Below, piece after piece: positions 34,336 through 47,800 of a stretch of DNA of 64,000 nucleotides (its first letter is position 1; every line of letters starts with the position of its first letter). This stretch comes from Macropodus opercularis. Its lineage: Eukaryota > Chordata > Actinopteri > Anabantiformes > Osphronemidae. Made by a program: the position numbers and the translations under genes. The notes under the pieces were generated by a model. It did not search any database, was not told the origin of the DNA, and was given only the letters and a program-made list of their open reading frames with translations. Location: positions 532,001-596,000 of the forward strand of contig CM061103.1 in NCBI GenBank assembly GCA_030770545.1, in the 5' to 3' direction.

Positions 34336-37300
34336 CTTACAGGCCTTCTCAAGTTCTGCTTTGAGCCCCTGGTATTTCTCTAATTTCTCTCTCTCTCTAT
34401 TATATCTAAATTCAAATATATATAAATTCAACAAACGAAGACGAAGAAAGTGAACTGTGGACAAGCGTGATCTCCACCCACTACGCTGGGGATAAAACAG
34501 TTTGTAATAGCAGACGTGAACGGGCTCAGTCTGTCTCGTGCTCCGTTAATGTTCTCCACCACCTCCAGCACTGATCCCAATCTCCCTCATTACAGCGTTT
34601 GTTTGTAGAGCTCTGGAGCTGTTGCTCACTGCTGCTCCTCCAATCAGGCCTCTCATCGTTTATTTAGTCTGCCGCCGTTCGGCCAGAGCAGGAAGAGGAG
34701 ACGCATTAAAGCTCGATTATTGATGTCTGGCCTCTGACTCTGCAGCTCGTTGAGGGGAGTGGATTATTAATGCCTGCAGCCACCACCCGACCCAGTGCCG
34801 TCGTATCAAGTCTCAAGGGCTGGGAAGCTACTAATAACCGGCACCGTTCAGTCGACAACCAGCCTTTACTGTTGTCAAACCAGATAAGGAGCTTTTTGTC
34901 GCATGGATGTAATTTGACACGACCCAGAAAAGCCTATTTAAGATTGGCCCCAGACTCACGACGCTCTGAATTGTCTACAGAACGGCCCAGTCTGATATGC
35001 ATGATGCAGATGGATCTAAAAATGATTTATATAGGGACGAAAGGTTTGGTCATGCAGCCCTACTTCAGGCAAACTCGTCTTCATGACTGGTCTCATGACT
35101 GCTTCTTAAACTCAGCTCATAATGGTTCATTTCTGCCACAACTTAAAACAATATAAAGCTAAATCAGTTCTACAACATTCTGAGGAACTTAATGTTCAAA
35201 AACTGACAGCACGCAGACCTCACTTCCTTTTTTCTTTGTCTTCCTGTTTGGGCTTCAGTTCCCACACAGGTAACTTTTGCTATGTTGCCTCACAAATCTT
35301 GTTTTGCATTAAACTTGGGGCAGACGTCCACAACCTGAAGTCACCAGAGCCCACCTGAGTGTGTCTAACAGTTATACCAGAAGCCGAAGCCTTTTAAAAG
35401 GCTCTGTTTCTACGAGTCTTAACCCACTGCTTGGGTTTCCATCCCACCGAATGTTTCGCGTCCCCAGAGTAGTGTGACCTGAAATTCCTTCCCCAGGGAG
35501 CCGGGCTATGGCTCAGTGGTTCCCTATAAGGGCAGTTTATTCTGCACAGGTGGGCCTGTTGACAATACATCCTTTCATTCCTCCTTCAAGACTCTGATGT
35601 CGCATCCAGCCAGTCCAAGCAGCTGAAGACGGGGAGGAAGGACGGTGGGAACGTTAGTTGATCGGACTGTCTGGTTTACCTCCAAAGCTAAACTTGTTTG
35701 TTTCTTCCTGCCCTTTAGAGGAAGTGAATTTGGTGCTGATAAGATTGTAATTTCCAAAATATGCTGCATTCTGTTATTAGCTCATAGATAAATGGGTGCA
35801 TTCTGTCTCCTATTATGATTTAAAGCTAAGATGAACATGTGAGCTGAGAATACAGACATGTCTTTGTTGATCTGAAAACAATTCAGACAAGTCTAAAATG
35901 TGACAGAGACACAGGCCGACAGGTTTTATCGCTGATTTTTGACATCACGGCTTGTTTTTGAGTTGAAGTGGAGTAAATGTAGGCTATTTGTTGTGCAAGT
36001 GGGAAAATAGAAAATCAAAAGCAGCGTTTGTTTCAGGTCCCACATGCTGTGAGTTAAACTGCTGGTTTCATATCTAAAGTGTCAAGTATCTGCACTAAAA
36101 GACGCGGTTTGTTGTGCGTCTGAGACGAGTCTGGACTCGTCGGCTGAAGACGGGGAGGCGGGAGTGAAAGTCAAACCCGCAGAGCTCAGCTCTGCTCAGC
36201 ATTTTGCTTTTTATGCCATTTCTAATGACATTTCTCCTGAGGGGGAAATCTTTGTGTGGCCATTCTCCATATCTCTGCTGTGGGATGCGACCTGGTCACG
36301 TCGGACACTGGTCCTCTTGCCTTCCGTCAAAGGGCAGTGGATGTGTGTTATTGGTGTGTGAAGGGACACTTCCTGGACCTGTCTCGACTTGCCTCCATGT
36401 GTCTGGACATCTAACTGCGTCTTTGTGCGTTACCTCACCGAGCTGCTGCTGCTGTCGCCTCACAAACAAACTCCAGCTTCTTGTTTTGGCAGCGAGGAAA
36501 ATTCTGTTCAGTGATGCCGACAGTGGGGTCTGTTCATTTATATGACTACGTGTCCGCATTCGTTTCCCTACAGAATTTTCACTAAGCCGGAAGATTATAG
36601 ATTTGTCCTAAATGACACTGGATGGCAAAGGAAGAACTCTGATTCTCAATTAATGTTTCATCAAGTGATCGTGTTTATGGGTAATAACTGGAAGGTTGTT
36701 GTGTTGGTAGAAACCATGGGTCTCCCTTTATGATCGCCTTGAATTGGCCTGTTGGAAGAAGCAGCTGCTGGACACGAGCGATTCAATTGGCCTCTTTGTG
36801 CTGATGTTTACGGTTCGTCCTGACGTGAACATGGAAAACAAAACAGATTCGGTTTTATTACTTCCCTGCTAGTTCGCACCCAGCTGCTTCATCATAGTCC
36901 AACTCCATGATCTGACATTCACAACAAACTCAGCTGGTGTCTGTGCCAGAGGCGCTTTAACTTGTGGATCCCATTGTCTTGGTGTTTGTCAAGGCATCAG
37001 AGCCTGGGCCAAGCACTGATGAAAAAACTATCATCAACCAAGCAGGCGTCATACTTCATCGAATGAATGTGTACAAATATCTAGAATCCAGCCGCCAGGC
37101 CCGTTGTTGGGAGCAGTATGAAGAACTTTAGACGCTGTTGTCGCTGTAAACCAGGAGAAACAGGCTCCAGCTTCACCAGCTTCACCAGCTTCACCAGCAG
37201 CAATGCACACATGCTTCCTCGCGTGGGCTGGGACCTGCACCGTCCTCTGTGTGCGCCTTTGTTCTGGCTTCTCAGCCAGAGATGTGTGAAAAGTGGGTCA

Positions 37301-37612
37301 CAGGTCGGACCTCTGCGCAAATGAAGAGTGACAGACGCCAGCCACACATACCTTCATCCCTCTCGACAAGCTGTTATTAGGGCTGCACAGGCCCAGCGCC
37401 TGTAATTGCAGAACATCCCTGGACAAATGATTTGGCAGTTAGTCTGACTGTTGGAGGCCGGCTCTGGGCCGACAGGGGTCAGCGGGTCACACAGCACTGG
37501 GGACGAGGGAGAGCCAGAGCCCAGACGTTACTCTGTCCACGTGCTTCTACGTTGGTAGATATTTGTTTGTGGGAACCATTTTCATAATCATGTCTTGTTT
37601 TTTTGTCTCCAG

Positions 37613-37789
37613 GGTTTTGGACCCAAGGACTTAGTGCGACAGAAGAGGACCTGGTGTTGTGATATCACCTCCTGAAGCCTCAACCTGCGCCGGTTTACCT
37701 GCAGCTGACCACCGAGGCCTCCACAGTCCAGCACAAGCACCTCGCAGGCTCCCGACTCCCGCTGTCCAGTTTGCTAAGGGTCACAGAGA
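37613..37789 (+). other. bmpr1a: 5' UTR part of the bmpr1a start exon
   Basis: Acceptor TTTTTTTGTCTCCAG at 37598-37612 opens an exon that runs to the donor at 37905. The first 177 bases precede the ATG at 37790. An upstream exon is therefore required. Confidence 0.7.
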
Positions 37790-40700
37790 ATGGCCCGGTC
37801 TGGGTCCAGTTCTGGTCTGATTTCGGTTCGGTCCTGCTGCAGGATGGCAGGTCTGCCTTTCTGTTTGACTGTGATGGCTCTCCTGCTGATCCTCAGAGCT
37901 GACGGTTAGTCGTTTTAACATCTACACAGAAAACTTTTCGTGCTTCCCATTGAACTCGGCTACTTTAAAATGGGCAGCGTCCTTCTACTCTCTCCGTAGC
38001 TGTGATTTATCCTCCTGGATCTTGGTTTTAGTTTCTATAAACTGTCGTTACATCACTGAGGGAGGTGTTTCTACTGCCGAGTTACTCATTAAGCCGTTCA
38101 TATGCTGGGAGATAAGCGTTGCGTAAAGCGTCTCCTCCTTTATAGTCAGCACCTCCTCCCTGTGCATACAGATATGAACCAGAAGCCTTTTGTTCAGTCT
38201 ATGATTAAGTGTCAACCGGCTGATAATGGAAAAACTTGGAGATGACTCGCAAGCATGAAGCTCAGCCTCCCTTCTACGTCAGTTTTAATCCATGGAGCTA
38301 AACGACAAATGTACAAAAAGCAGCTCACACAGTTTCTGTGTCGTCACGGCACCTGTCAAGCTGAGACGGCTGCTGAATGAAGGGTCTTAATCCAGTTGTA
38401 CGTTTAAACCTGAATGAAATTCACACATTGTCACACCAGCAGTTTAACTCACAGCACGTGGGACCTGAAACAACTCCAACGCCCCATAGAGCCACCCCCG
38501 GCCTTAGAGACGGTGCTACTGGGGATGTGTCACCCTGAACGTCAGTAGATACAAACCAGTCGCTACAGTTGATGCAGATTTCCTGCCTTCCCATAGAATT
38601 CAAGCATTTCACTGCTGTTGCGAGCAGCTCGGTGTTGAGCTCTAACCGTGAGAGCGGTCACCTTCCGACCCGCCAGCCTGCGACCTACAAACACACTCGG
38701 GCTGATAAGAGCAGTTGCTGCTCAGCCAAGTGTTGCTGTGATTGACTATGTGACACGCAACAACTAATCTGGAGGAAAGGGAGAGACTCTCTCTTATCGA
38801 GCAGTTTTTCCAGTCATCTGGTCCCACGTCGACCTCTGCCTGTTGACTTGGGATTCATTTCCTCAGTATGAAGAGCATCTAGTCTCCCAATGACATCGTC
38901 CTCTTCAATGAAACCCCAATTCAAAAACCATTGCTCTGTGAAACTGATTTTCTGCTGGAGTGTCTGGAGCAGTGAGGCTCTGGCTGAGGAGCTGGAGGAG
39001 TAAAGGGCAGATGGTCAGTAACCGGAATAAAACATCTGGAGAGTCTAGTGTCTTCACGACATGAATCTATATGCAGTGAAAGAAAAGCTACTGGCTTACG
39101 TCCAGCAGAGAAGTGAGAAGTTGAGTCTTCCAAACCATCTGCCCTGAGGTCGTATGACGTCAGACAAATACTTCTACACTTTTACTATGTTTTGAAAAGA
39201 AAACGTATTTCTGTCCATTGTTTTTTCATAATTTCTGCATATCAAACCAACGTTGACGCCACATGTGAATCATGTTCGTTAATCTTCGGCAGCGGTGTCG
39301 GCTTCTCGAACTCTCCTCCCAACAGGAAGCTGTTGAGCTGATTGCTGCCGCTCTCACTTCCTCTCGGCACATTAACCATTTCCTGTATGTCAGTGTACAC
39401 GCTGTCCCTGGCGCTAAAAGCTCCAAACAGCCATTGTTCTCCGGAAATATCCACCAGTCCCTCTGGAGACGCATTCACTGGACTGTTTCTGTGGGAGCTG
39501 GAACCAGCCAGTGGTGGGTTCACGTTCCCAACGTGAAATGATGGAGGTAAATGTTCTGCCGCTCTGTGAAGAATCTGTCCGGCGCACTGAGCCCACAGCC
39601 CGACTGCTGGGCCACTGTGGCATCTTAATGAGCTCTGTGTTGTTAATGACCTCACTGTGAGCCATTTTGACTGCTCGCCGTTGCCACGGCAACACAGGGG
39701 AGGCCAGATACACATTTCCAGGTGGAAGCTGATGGAGGGGAGGTGACGTTGACTTTAATGAAAAGCTTTGGCTTGTGAGCGGCAGAAAGTCCCTATGTGC
39801 TTAGATCTGACCTGGACCGACCCATTTAGGCCCCTTCTGACCTGGACTTTGACTTTTCTGTGTAATAGTTGTTGTTGCAGCGGGAGCCAGGAACCACCTC
39901 TCAGACAGCATCTAATTTCCTCCTGTTCATCCCAGGCCGTACATTTCATTTCCCTTCCTGGTTTTATGTTGATGAAAGCAGTGGGCTTGTGTTTTATCTG
40001 CAGGTTATTTCTTCTGTCACATATTTGACTTCTCTTTACTGCGGTGTGGCTTTCAGTCGATCATGTTCTCTTTATTATTCTGCATATTTGCAGACAGTGA
40101 GTCATCGTTGATTAAGTCAGAGTCGTTAAGATTCTCTGTACTAGGGCAGAGCAGCTAATTTTATCTGCAGACCACACGGACTGGAAACGTCCAAACCTGA
40201 GTGTCCGCTTCATCGTTTGACTGCAGAAGTGGGACGAAGCCGAGGCTCAAAGCAGCGACTGCTAATATATGTATTTAATCAACGTGTTCAGTTCTTTGCT
40301 GTGTCGCTAGCAGCTGCGTTTTCAACAGAACGTTTCAACATTGAAGCTCTGCATGTTCAGACAGTGACTCCGTGTTCGAGCAGCTAACCTGTCTACAGGC
40401 CACACGCTTGGATGGGCTGAAGGTCGAGCGGCCCCAGGTCGGTTTCATCCGTCAGCTGCTGGATCCTTAGGCGGAGAAGGTCTGAAGCAGTGCTGGGACT
40501 TTAAGAGCTCGAGTCTGATTACTGAGCTTCACGCTGCCAGACCTCAGTCTCCACTTTGACTGCTGCCACAATTAAGCACACATGTGCATGGAGACGCAGA
40601 ACCAGAGCAGCCATTTCCAGCCTCAGCCTTTACTCCTTCCTCCTGTCACTCGTAACGTCTCAGCCAATCAGGGGAGGAGGCGGCGCAACTGGAGCTGTGC

Positions 40701-43700
40701 TGTTTTTCAGGTCTAGACAGTGATGAAGTCATTGAGGTTTTTATGCTTCGCTCTTCAGCTGTTTAAAGCAAAGCAGCACACGTTAGACCAAGGTTTGAGT
40801 CCGGTCATGGTTCAGCTGAAACATGGGCCGTAGGTTTGTGTATGTTAAATAAAGTCTAATCAAAGATGGCGCTGGCCTCAACGCTGACACAAAGGTAAAT
40901 ATGTCTTAACTTTTTGAAGTTCTACACCAAACGGCATCAAGAAGGAGAAAACGAAAAAGGAGCTGGAAGATAAGTGTATTATGGTCGTCTGCTTTCCATC
41001 ACAGCAGGATCCCTACCTCAGTCCGTTAAATGCTATGAACACAGGCAAGGCAGCATAAGATCATTTCCCTTTTTCCCTCATGAGTCTACGTTCCCATCTG
41101 CAGCGTCGTTGTGGACGATGGTGGGTTCTCCTGTGGATTCACGGACTGGAGCACTTTAATGTGTAGGTGTGCAGGGAGTTCATGTCCAGACAGGCCTGTG
41201 GCTTGGAGGAAGGCAAGAAAGTGATGCAAAAATTAGAAGAAAAAAGCCGGAAATTAGGCCAATTCCTGCAAGATGGAGAGAGGAAACGGCAAATACCACA
41301 GTCAGTCCCACAATGAAGCCCAGGGGTCGTTAGAGCTCCTTTTGATAATCGTAAACGTTGCATCATCCTCTCCTTTCTGATTCTGATTCTCCCTCCAGCG
41401 GCCGGCCAGAACCCAGACCACGTCCTGCAGGAGACAGGAGTGAAAGCCGACAGGCGGCGGCCCGGCGAGGACTCCACCATCGCACCCGAGGACGCGGCTC
41501 GATTCCTCAGCTGCTACTGTTCCGGACACTGCCCTGACGACGCCACCAACAACACCTGCCAGTGAGTAGAGCGCCACCGAGTCTAGTAGAAGCACGTCAT
41601 CGCGTTTCTAATGCGCATGAACGCGTGTCTCCCAGAACCAACGGTCAGTGTTTCGCCATCATCGAGGAGGATGAGCACGGAGAGCCCATCCTCACCTCCG
41701 GCTGCATGAAGTATGAAGGCTCACACTTCCAGTGCAAGGTACGCGCACGCACACGTCACATACCCACGTTCACGGACACGAGCAGTCGGTGACGGGCTGC
41801 GGTCTGATTGACAGGACTCTCCCAAAGCTCAGACCAGGAGGACGATCGAGTGCTGCAACACCGACTTGTGCAACAGAGACCTGCAGCCCACCCTCCCCCC
41901 GCTGGCTCCTGCCGGTAATGTTGTTACTGACCACAGCTCAGCCAGTCTGCGTTTTTCACTCAAAGCCGACCCAGCGTTGTTTGTGTTTGTAGAAGGCAGC
42001 CCCCACTGGCTGGCCTTCATCATCTCCATGACGGTCTGCTGCTGCACGCTGGTCTGTGTCACTGTGGTCTGCTACTACAGGTACGACTCACCTGAGCCTT
42101 GACGTTTCTATCGCCTGTAGTTCTGAAGCTCAGCAGAGCCTGCCCTTTCACCTTCCATCCAGCAGGCGTCAGCAGTTTCTGCTGTGTGAAACGAGTAACA
42201 CTGTGTGTCTGTGTCAGGTATAAGTGGCAGAGTGAGCGCCAGCGGTACCACAAGGACCTGGAGCAGGAAGTCTTCATTCCTGCAGGGGAGTCACTTAAAG
42301 ACCTGATTCACCAGTCACAGAGCTCAGGCAGCGGCTCGGGGCTCCCTCTGCTGGTGAGAACGCCGTACTCTCACCGGACACCCAGAGCCGAGGCTCAAGC
42401 TCAGACGCATTATTAGCTTGAATTATTGCTAACGCCTTTTTAATGGGAACCAGCTTTTGTTAAGTAGTTTGCCATTTTCTAAGCTGTCTCTTCTGTTATT
42501 ACACAGTTAATACAGATAAAATAGATATGAATAAAACCATTTGCCATGAAATGTCCTCCTGCAGGTGCAGCGAACCATCGCCAAGCAGATCCAGATGGTG
42601 CGTCAGATCGGCAAAGGCCGGTACGGCGAGGTGTGGCTGGGCCGCTGGAGGGGAGAGAAGGTGGCTGTCAAAGTGTTCTTCACCCGAGAGGAGGCCAGCT
42701 GGTTCAGAGAGACGGAGATTTACCAGACTGTCCTGATGAGACACGAGAACATCCTTGGTACCCACACAAGCTTATTGTAGCATCGTTCTTTCTTCTTTTA
42801 ACCTAAAACCCAACTTTACCTGTCAGCAAATGTTTAGTCTTTGTTGTGTTTGGCAGCAGAGTGTGAGTAGCTGCACGGCGCATTGTTAAAAACTCACCTC
42901 AGCTCATTATCTGTCTTTTTAAAGCAGCTTGAAATAGAAACGACAAACGCGTCAGATAAAAGCTGAGCTGCAGCTGACTCTGCTGTGGCTTCCTTCTTGC
43001 TCTTGGGGTGAATTATTCATCTCTTCCTCCTGCAGGCTTCATTGCAGCCGACATTAAAGGCACAGGCGCCTTCACGCAGCTCTTCCTCATCACCGACTAC
43101 CACGAGAACGGCTCCCTGTACGACTACCTGAAGCTGACCACGCTGGACACGCAGGCCCTGCTGCGACTCGCCTACTCTGCCGCCTGCGGCCTCTGCCACC
43201 TGCACACCGAGATCTACGGCACGCAGGGAAAGCCCGCCATCGCCCACCGAGACCTGAAGAGCAAGAACATCCTGATCAAGAAGAACGGCACCTGCTGTAT
43301 CGCCGACCTCGGCCTCGCCGTCAAATTCAACAGGTGGGTGACGTCTGGGAGCAGAGCATATCAGTCATTTCCTCGATCCTCGTTTCTCCGTATCAGTCAT
43401 TATTAGAGCTGCAGCTTTGGGCCGTGACAGGTCTGGAATGGGCACAGTATTGTCAATTAACTTGTTTTAGGTGTAGCAATTCAGAGTTAGGTTGCTTTTC
43501 TCTTTAATATTGTAGTAAATTCATGTTGTGGAGTTTTGGACTCGTGGTCAGACATAAAAAACGTTTTCACTATTTACGAATAAAGCTGCAGCCTAACCTG
43601 TCACTGGACGTCACTTGTCCTCATCTGCCTTGTTGCCACAGCGAAACTAACGAGGTTGACATCCCCCTGAGCACTCGGGTGGGGACGAGGCGCTACATGG

Positions 43701-44308
43701 CCCCTGAGGTTCTGGACGAGAGCCTCAACAAGAACCACTTCCAGGCTTACATCATGGCCGACATGTACAGCTACGGCCTGGTCATCTGGGAGATGGCCCG
43801 ACGCTGCGTCAGCGGAGGTTCGCACATACAGGCTGTGTAGCTTGGCTTTCTGCAACACGGTGAGGAAAACATGAGTCTCTCCCCCTCTGCTCAGGTATCG
43901 TGGAGGACTACCAGCTGCCGTACTACGAGATGGTGCCCTCTGACCCCTCTTACGAAGACATGCTGGAGGTGGTGTGTGTGAAAGGCCTTCGACCAACGGT
44001 GTCGAACCGCTGGAACAGCGACGAGGTGAGAACCGGCGCCTCCGTCACAGGACACACACTTTATGAATTGAGTCAGTGGCTGCAACACTAGTTTCTACTT
44101 CTATAAGCTAAAGTTTGAGGCTGATGCTTCCTCCCAGTAAATGTAGCACAGAAGCCTCATCTGTGTGTGCGTGTGTGTGCAGTGTCTCCGGGCCATGCTG
44201 AAGCTCATGTCTGAGTGCTGGGCTCATAACCCGGCTTCCCGCCTCACCATCCTCAGAGTCAAGAAGACGCTCGCTAAGATGGTGGAGTCTCAGGACATCA
44301 AAATCTGA
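37790..44308 (+). CDS. bmpr1a: BMP type IA receptor serine/threonine kinase (ALK3)
   Basis: Single-pass plasma-membrane receptor that phosphorylates SMAD1/5/8 after BMP binding. Exons: 37790-37904, 41399-41561, 41636-41738, 41815-41914, 41993-42080, 42218-42353, 42565-42757, 43036-43333, 43642-43817, 43895-44025, 44183-44308. They sum to 542 residues (human 532). Seen: signal peptide (LPFCLTVMALLLIL), cysteine-rich ectodomain (CYCSGHCPDD, NGQCFAIIEED, ECCNTDLCN), a TM segment at about 165-187, GS box SSGSGSGLPLL, then kinase motifs GKGRYGEV, VAVKVFF (Lys), IAHRDLKSKN, ADLGLA, MAPE, ending MVESQDIKI. The ectodomain CYCSGHCPDD and GCMKYEG favour 1A over 1B. The N-terminus has two in-frame Met (codons 1 and 18); either leaves a signal peptide. 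Probably one of two teleost paralogues. Confidence 0.95.
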
Positions 44309-44805
44309 CAGCCCTCGACCATCTCGCCGCCTCCCGCATCACTGGATTCACCCGTCATCAGGAGGAAGAAGAGGAGGAGCGGATCAATGGACCCAACGGG
44401 GTTAAACTGTGCGTCTCCTCCTCCTCGTCCGGGAACTAACACAGAGTCCTTCCTCCTTTTTCCAGTCGACGCAGCCACGCGTGATGCTTTCTGTGAAAGC
44501 AAAACCAGACAATAATTTTGATGGCCAGGGGAAGGAGGAGAGGGGCCGGAGGCGCTGAGCAGATGGAGAGGAGTTTAAAATGTCACCTCCTTCCTGTTTG
44601 AATGCAACAAATGCCAGTTTTTAATTGAGTTCCTTCACTTCAGGGCGGACTCTCCTGCCATCATGAAATATCTCTCCACTCTTACAGTAGAGTGTTAAAC
44701 ATTAGGTACTGTTATGAAATTTAATATGTAAATACACGTTATAGTAGACGCCGTGCCTCCTCATCACAACAAGCAGAACTGGAGGAGTGGTGACAGCTAC
44801 CGTCC

Positions 44806-44844
<39 letters not shown>

Positions 44845-45473
44845 GTGACAATAGACCCAGCCTGTAGCTGCTCTGGTTGAATTAAACGTCAGTGGGTGAA
44901 GTCAAGAGTCGAGATTGGAACGAGACGCTTCAGCTTCTGAGTCCTGGACATCTCATCTGTTGATATTTGATTTAACATGTAGAGTAGAACCGATTACAAA
45001 AGGCCCAGAGTAGATTCACCCCATAAAGCTGACTATCAACAGGTTGTGTGACCAAAACACAGTTGAAGTATGTTAAGATGTTCTTCACACGCAGGCGTCT
45101 GCTTTGACTTCTGTCCTTCCTGAGTCATTAGAGCAGAAATCGGGTGAGAGCTCAGGCTGTCGGATCAGTGAGGTACTTCCGTGGCATCAGCACCAGAACC
45201 TGTAGGAGCGTCATCGGGAACTGTGTGGAAGAATTCCATTAACTGTGTTCTCTCCTCAGCAGCAGGACGACGTGTGAATGAAGCCAGCCGCTCGTACAGT
45301 AGCTATTTAAGTGCAGTAACTTTAGTCAGTTTTAAATATGCAACAAGTGTCCATATAGAAATAACCTGTACATGTTTGTTTTTGGTTTATTTCGTACAGC
45401 ATCTCATTTTGGTGCCTTGAGTTTACTAAAGAAAATGAAAACTGTATAAGTCTGTCCAATGTATCAATTTTTA
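44309..45473 (+). other. bmpr1a: 3' UTR of bmpr1a
   Basis: About 1.2 kb after the TGA at 44306-44308, becoming AT-rich toward the poly(A) signal. It contains the (GT)n(GA)n microsatellite. No second ORF is convincing. Confidence 0.65.
44807..44846. repeat. (GT)n(GA)n compound microsatellite
   Basis: About eight GT followed by about eleven GA dinucleotides, inside the bmpr1a 3' UTR. Confidence 0.9.
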
Positions 45474-45479
45474 AATAAA
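45474..45479 (+). terminator. bmpr1a: Poly(A) signal of bmpr1a
   Basis: AATAAA within TTTTTAAATAAATAACC, 1.17 kb after the stop codon and about 600 bp before the rps27a end on the opposite strand. Confidence 0.6.
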
Positions 45480-46083
45480 TAACCTTATTTTAGTAAACAA
45501 CTTCAGATTCACATCTGCTTCTTCAAGGCCTTTAGCAGCTGTTTGTGTCCATGCTTTCTGTGACAGAAGTCTTAATAATTAAACTTTTAACAATAAGTTG
45601 AGTTAGCAAAAAAATGAATTTTCTCCATTAGAACTTAGGTTCTGGACATTTAAGAGATCTCATTACCCAGGTCATTTAACTTTGTCAGAGCCAAAGTCGC
45701 AGTTTCTTTATAGCACAAGGACTACAAATAATCCAACATCAACATCTGTTGATGACCAGAGATGTAACTTCTATTACAGGCACAAGGCTAAAATACAGAA
45801 ATTAAATGCCTCGACAACAGTGTTGGCTGCAGCTGGAAATCAGCATCTAAACCTTTAAAGCTGGTGACATTTGATTCAGAAAATGACTGGTTCTAGTAAA
45901 AAAGGTAAAATCCAGTTGTAAGAATTAAAATAGTTAATTTGTTGCTTTAAAACTACTTAAATTCTAACTTTACATCCTTACATTTTATTTGACAGGACAA
46001 CTTGCGGTTTATCACGTTGTGTAAAAGGCTAGAGTTCATCACCATCCCTCAATAAATACACAGAAAGTTGTGTCAAAGCCTTC
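45480..46083. other. Convergent intergenic gap, bmpr1a to rps27a
   Basis: A 600-bp AT-rich tail-to-tail spacer. I see no gene in it. Confidence 0.6.
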
Positions 46084-46089
46084 TTTATT
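46084..46089 (-). terminator. rps27a: Poly(A) signal of rps27a
   Basis: AATAAA on the minus strand, starting only 10 bases after the stop codon (46100-46102), so the 3' UTR is very short, as is common for ribosomal-protein mRNAs. Confidence 0.8.
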
Positions 46090-46099
46090 CAGTCTTTGT

Positions 46100-47800
46100 C
46101 TACTTGTCCTCACGTTTGTTGAAGCAGTAGGTGAGGCAGCACTTTCCGCAGTAGTGGCGGTCGAAGTGGCTCGCCATGAAGACCCCGGCGCCGCACTCGT
46201 CGGCCGGACACTCGCGCCTCAGACGGTGGATTTTACCGTTCTCATCCACCTGCAAACAGGGAAACAAATGAAGGTTCTGCAACAAAACAACATTTGCAAA
46301 CCACAGTCATCTGTCTACATAAAACACCGACAGTCATGTCTTAAAGCGCTTTCACCGAGTTACATCGTTTGGGGTTTGTAAATTATAAACCTTCAGAAGA
46401 ATCTCTACTCTGCCCCGATGATGTAAGCGGTGTCAGGTGTTCCTACCTTGTAGTATTTGAGCACAGCGAGCTTGACCTTCTTCCTCTTGTGCTTGTTCTT
46501 CTTGGGGGTGGTGTAGGACTTCTTCTTTCTCTTTTTGGCACCACCACGCAGCCTCAGCACCAAGTGCAGGGTGGACTCCTGCAGAAGAACCAATATTCAG
46601 TTTGTGATGCCCAGTCATGGGCTTTCAGTGCTGAGGCCACAACAGAAGCACTTGCTGTAAAATCAATGTTCTCAGTCCTGATACTGGAGCACAACCAGGC
46701 CAGTGTTCTCCACTTTAAAAAGCCAACCGACTCAGCCTCTCCCAACAGTGTTGGAGAAAACGAGTTCTGCCCCAGTACAGACAGGACATGAGGTGAGAGC
46801 GAGGATGCTTCACGTCCACTTCAGCTCACCTTCTGGATGTTGTAGTCCGACAGCGTACGTCCATCCTCCAGCTGCTTTCCAGCAAAGATCAACCTCTGCT
46901 GATCAGGAGGGATACCTGCGGGCCAACACATCAGCATTAACACCGAGCCAGAACCTGATATACACCCAAGGATTGAGCTTAAACTTGAATTCAGACAAGG
47001 CTTCATAGATTTTTACAGTTTCAGTGTCCAGTTTCCTACAGTACGCTGAATAATATTATTCCCAATAATAACAATGAGAAGCTGGACAGCTCTTACACAA
47101 CTATGGTGTTGATCAACAGCGAAGCCAACGTGTCAATCACATCTACACCTCAACCAACCCCCTGAACAGACCAGAGTTACAGAAGCAGCAGATCCAAGCG
47201 AAAGCTGCGTCCTGTGACAGCACAGCCAAACAAATGCTCAAGTCCTGGCTCCACCTTGTGGTTCAGCAGCCACCAGGGCACAACAGGCTGCTTTCAGCAC
47301 TACAGCTCAGCCGTTGTTCATTTTAGTCTCACTGCAGCGAAACTAATGATCATTTTGACAGTGAACTCACCCTCTTTGTCCTGGATTTTAGCTTTGACAT
47401 TTTCAATAGTATCTGAAGGCTCAACCTGCAACAGACGGAAACACGTGAAGTCAGTGACGGGACGGGGCGACACGACTGAAACACTTCATGGCGAGATTTA
47501 TGGGCGCAAGAGCGCCACACGTGTTTACGGAGCACTGCGCGGAAATGCTAGCTTGAATTAGCCATTTAGCTTTCAGTACTTGGTGCCCAACAGCTTCCAC
47601 GACTCATGAACGGCTTCCGAGCACCGCAGCCGTTAGTTACTCTAATATTGGGCTTTAATGGGAGCGCCTCGCTTTGAACCGACGGCAAAGTGCCGAACAC
47701 TGGGGTAACTCGGCCAGTGAACGCAGCCTCCATCACGGTCCGGCTCACCCACCTCGAGGGTTATAGTCTTCCCCGTGAGGGTTTTGACAAAAATCTGCAT
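46100..47800 (-). CDS. rps27a: Ubiquitin-40S ribosomal protein eS31 (S27a) fusion
   Basis: Precursor cleaved after RLRGG into ubiquitin (residues 1-76) and ribosomal protein eS31 (77-156) of the small subunit. Coding exons in transcript order: 47800-47753, 47425-47371, 46915-46830, 46578-46447, 46249-46100. They sum to exactly 156 residues plus stop, the usual length. Seen: MQIFVKTLTGKTITLE, IPPDQQRLIFAGKQLEDG, LRLRGG/AKKRKKKSYTTPKK, then the C4 zinc finger (CPADECG, HYCGKCC) ending NKREDK, where mammals have NKPEDK. The start exon (47817-47753) has an acceptor before it, and a short noncoding exon lies at about 47952-47916. Tail-to-tail with bmpr1a, head-to-head with clhc1. Confidence 0.97.

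Larger units (their letters stand above)
22066..37612 (+). other. bmpr1a: Putative long 5' intron(s) of bmpr1a
   Basis: About 15.5 kb with no convincing coding exon. It holds a SINE (28090-28458), a LINE 3' fragment (34097-34330), short AT-rich stretches and a few blocks with homeodomain- or POU/SOX-like words that might be enhancers. Other noncoding exons could be present but cannot be picked out by eye. ORFs of up to 180 codons here show no family signature. Confidence 0.5.

Noticed and set aside
35505..35560. GGCTATGGCTCAGTGG, which looks like a tRNA A box
   Set aside because: No B box or cloverleaf follows within tRNA length.
46369..46791. Plus-strand ORFs across the rps27a gene
   Set aside because: They are antisense to verified rps27a exons and introns.
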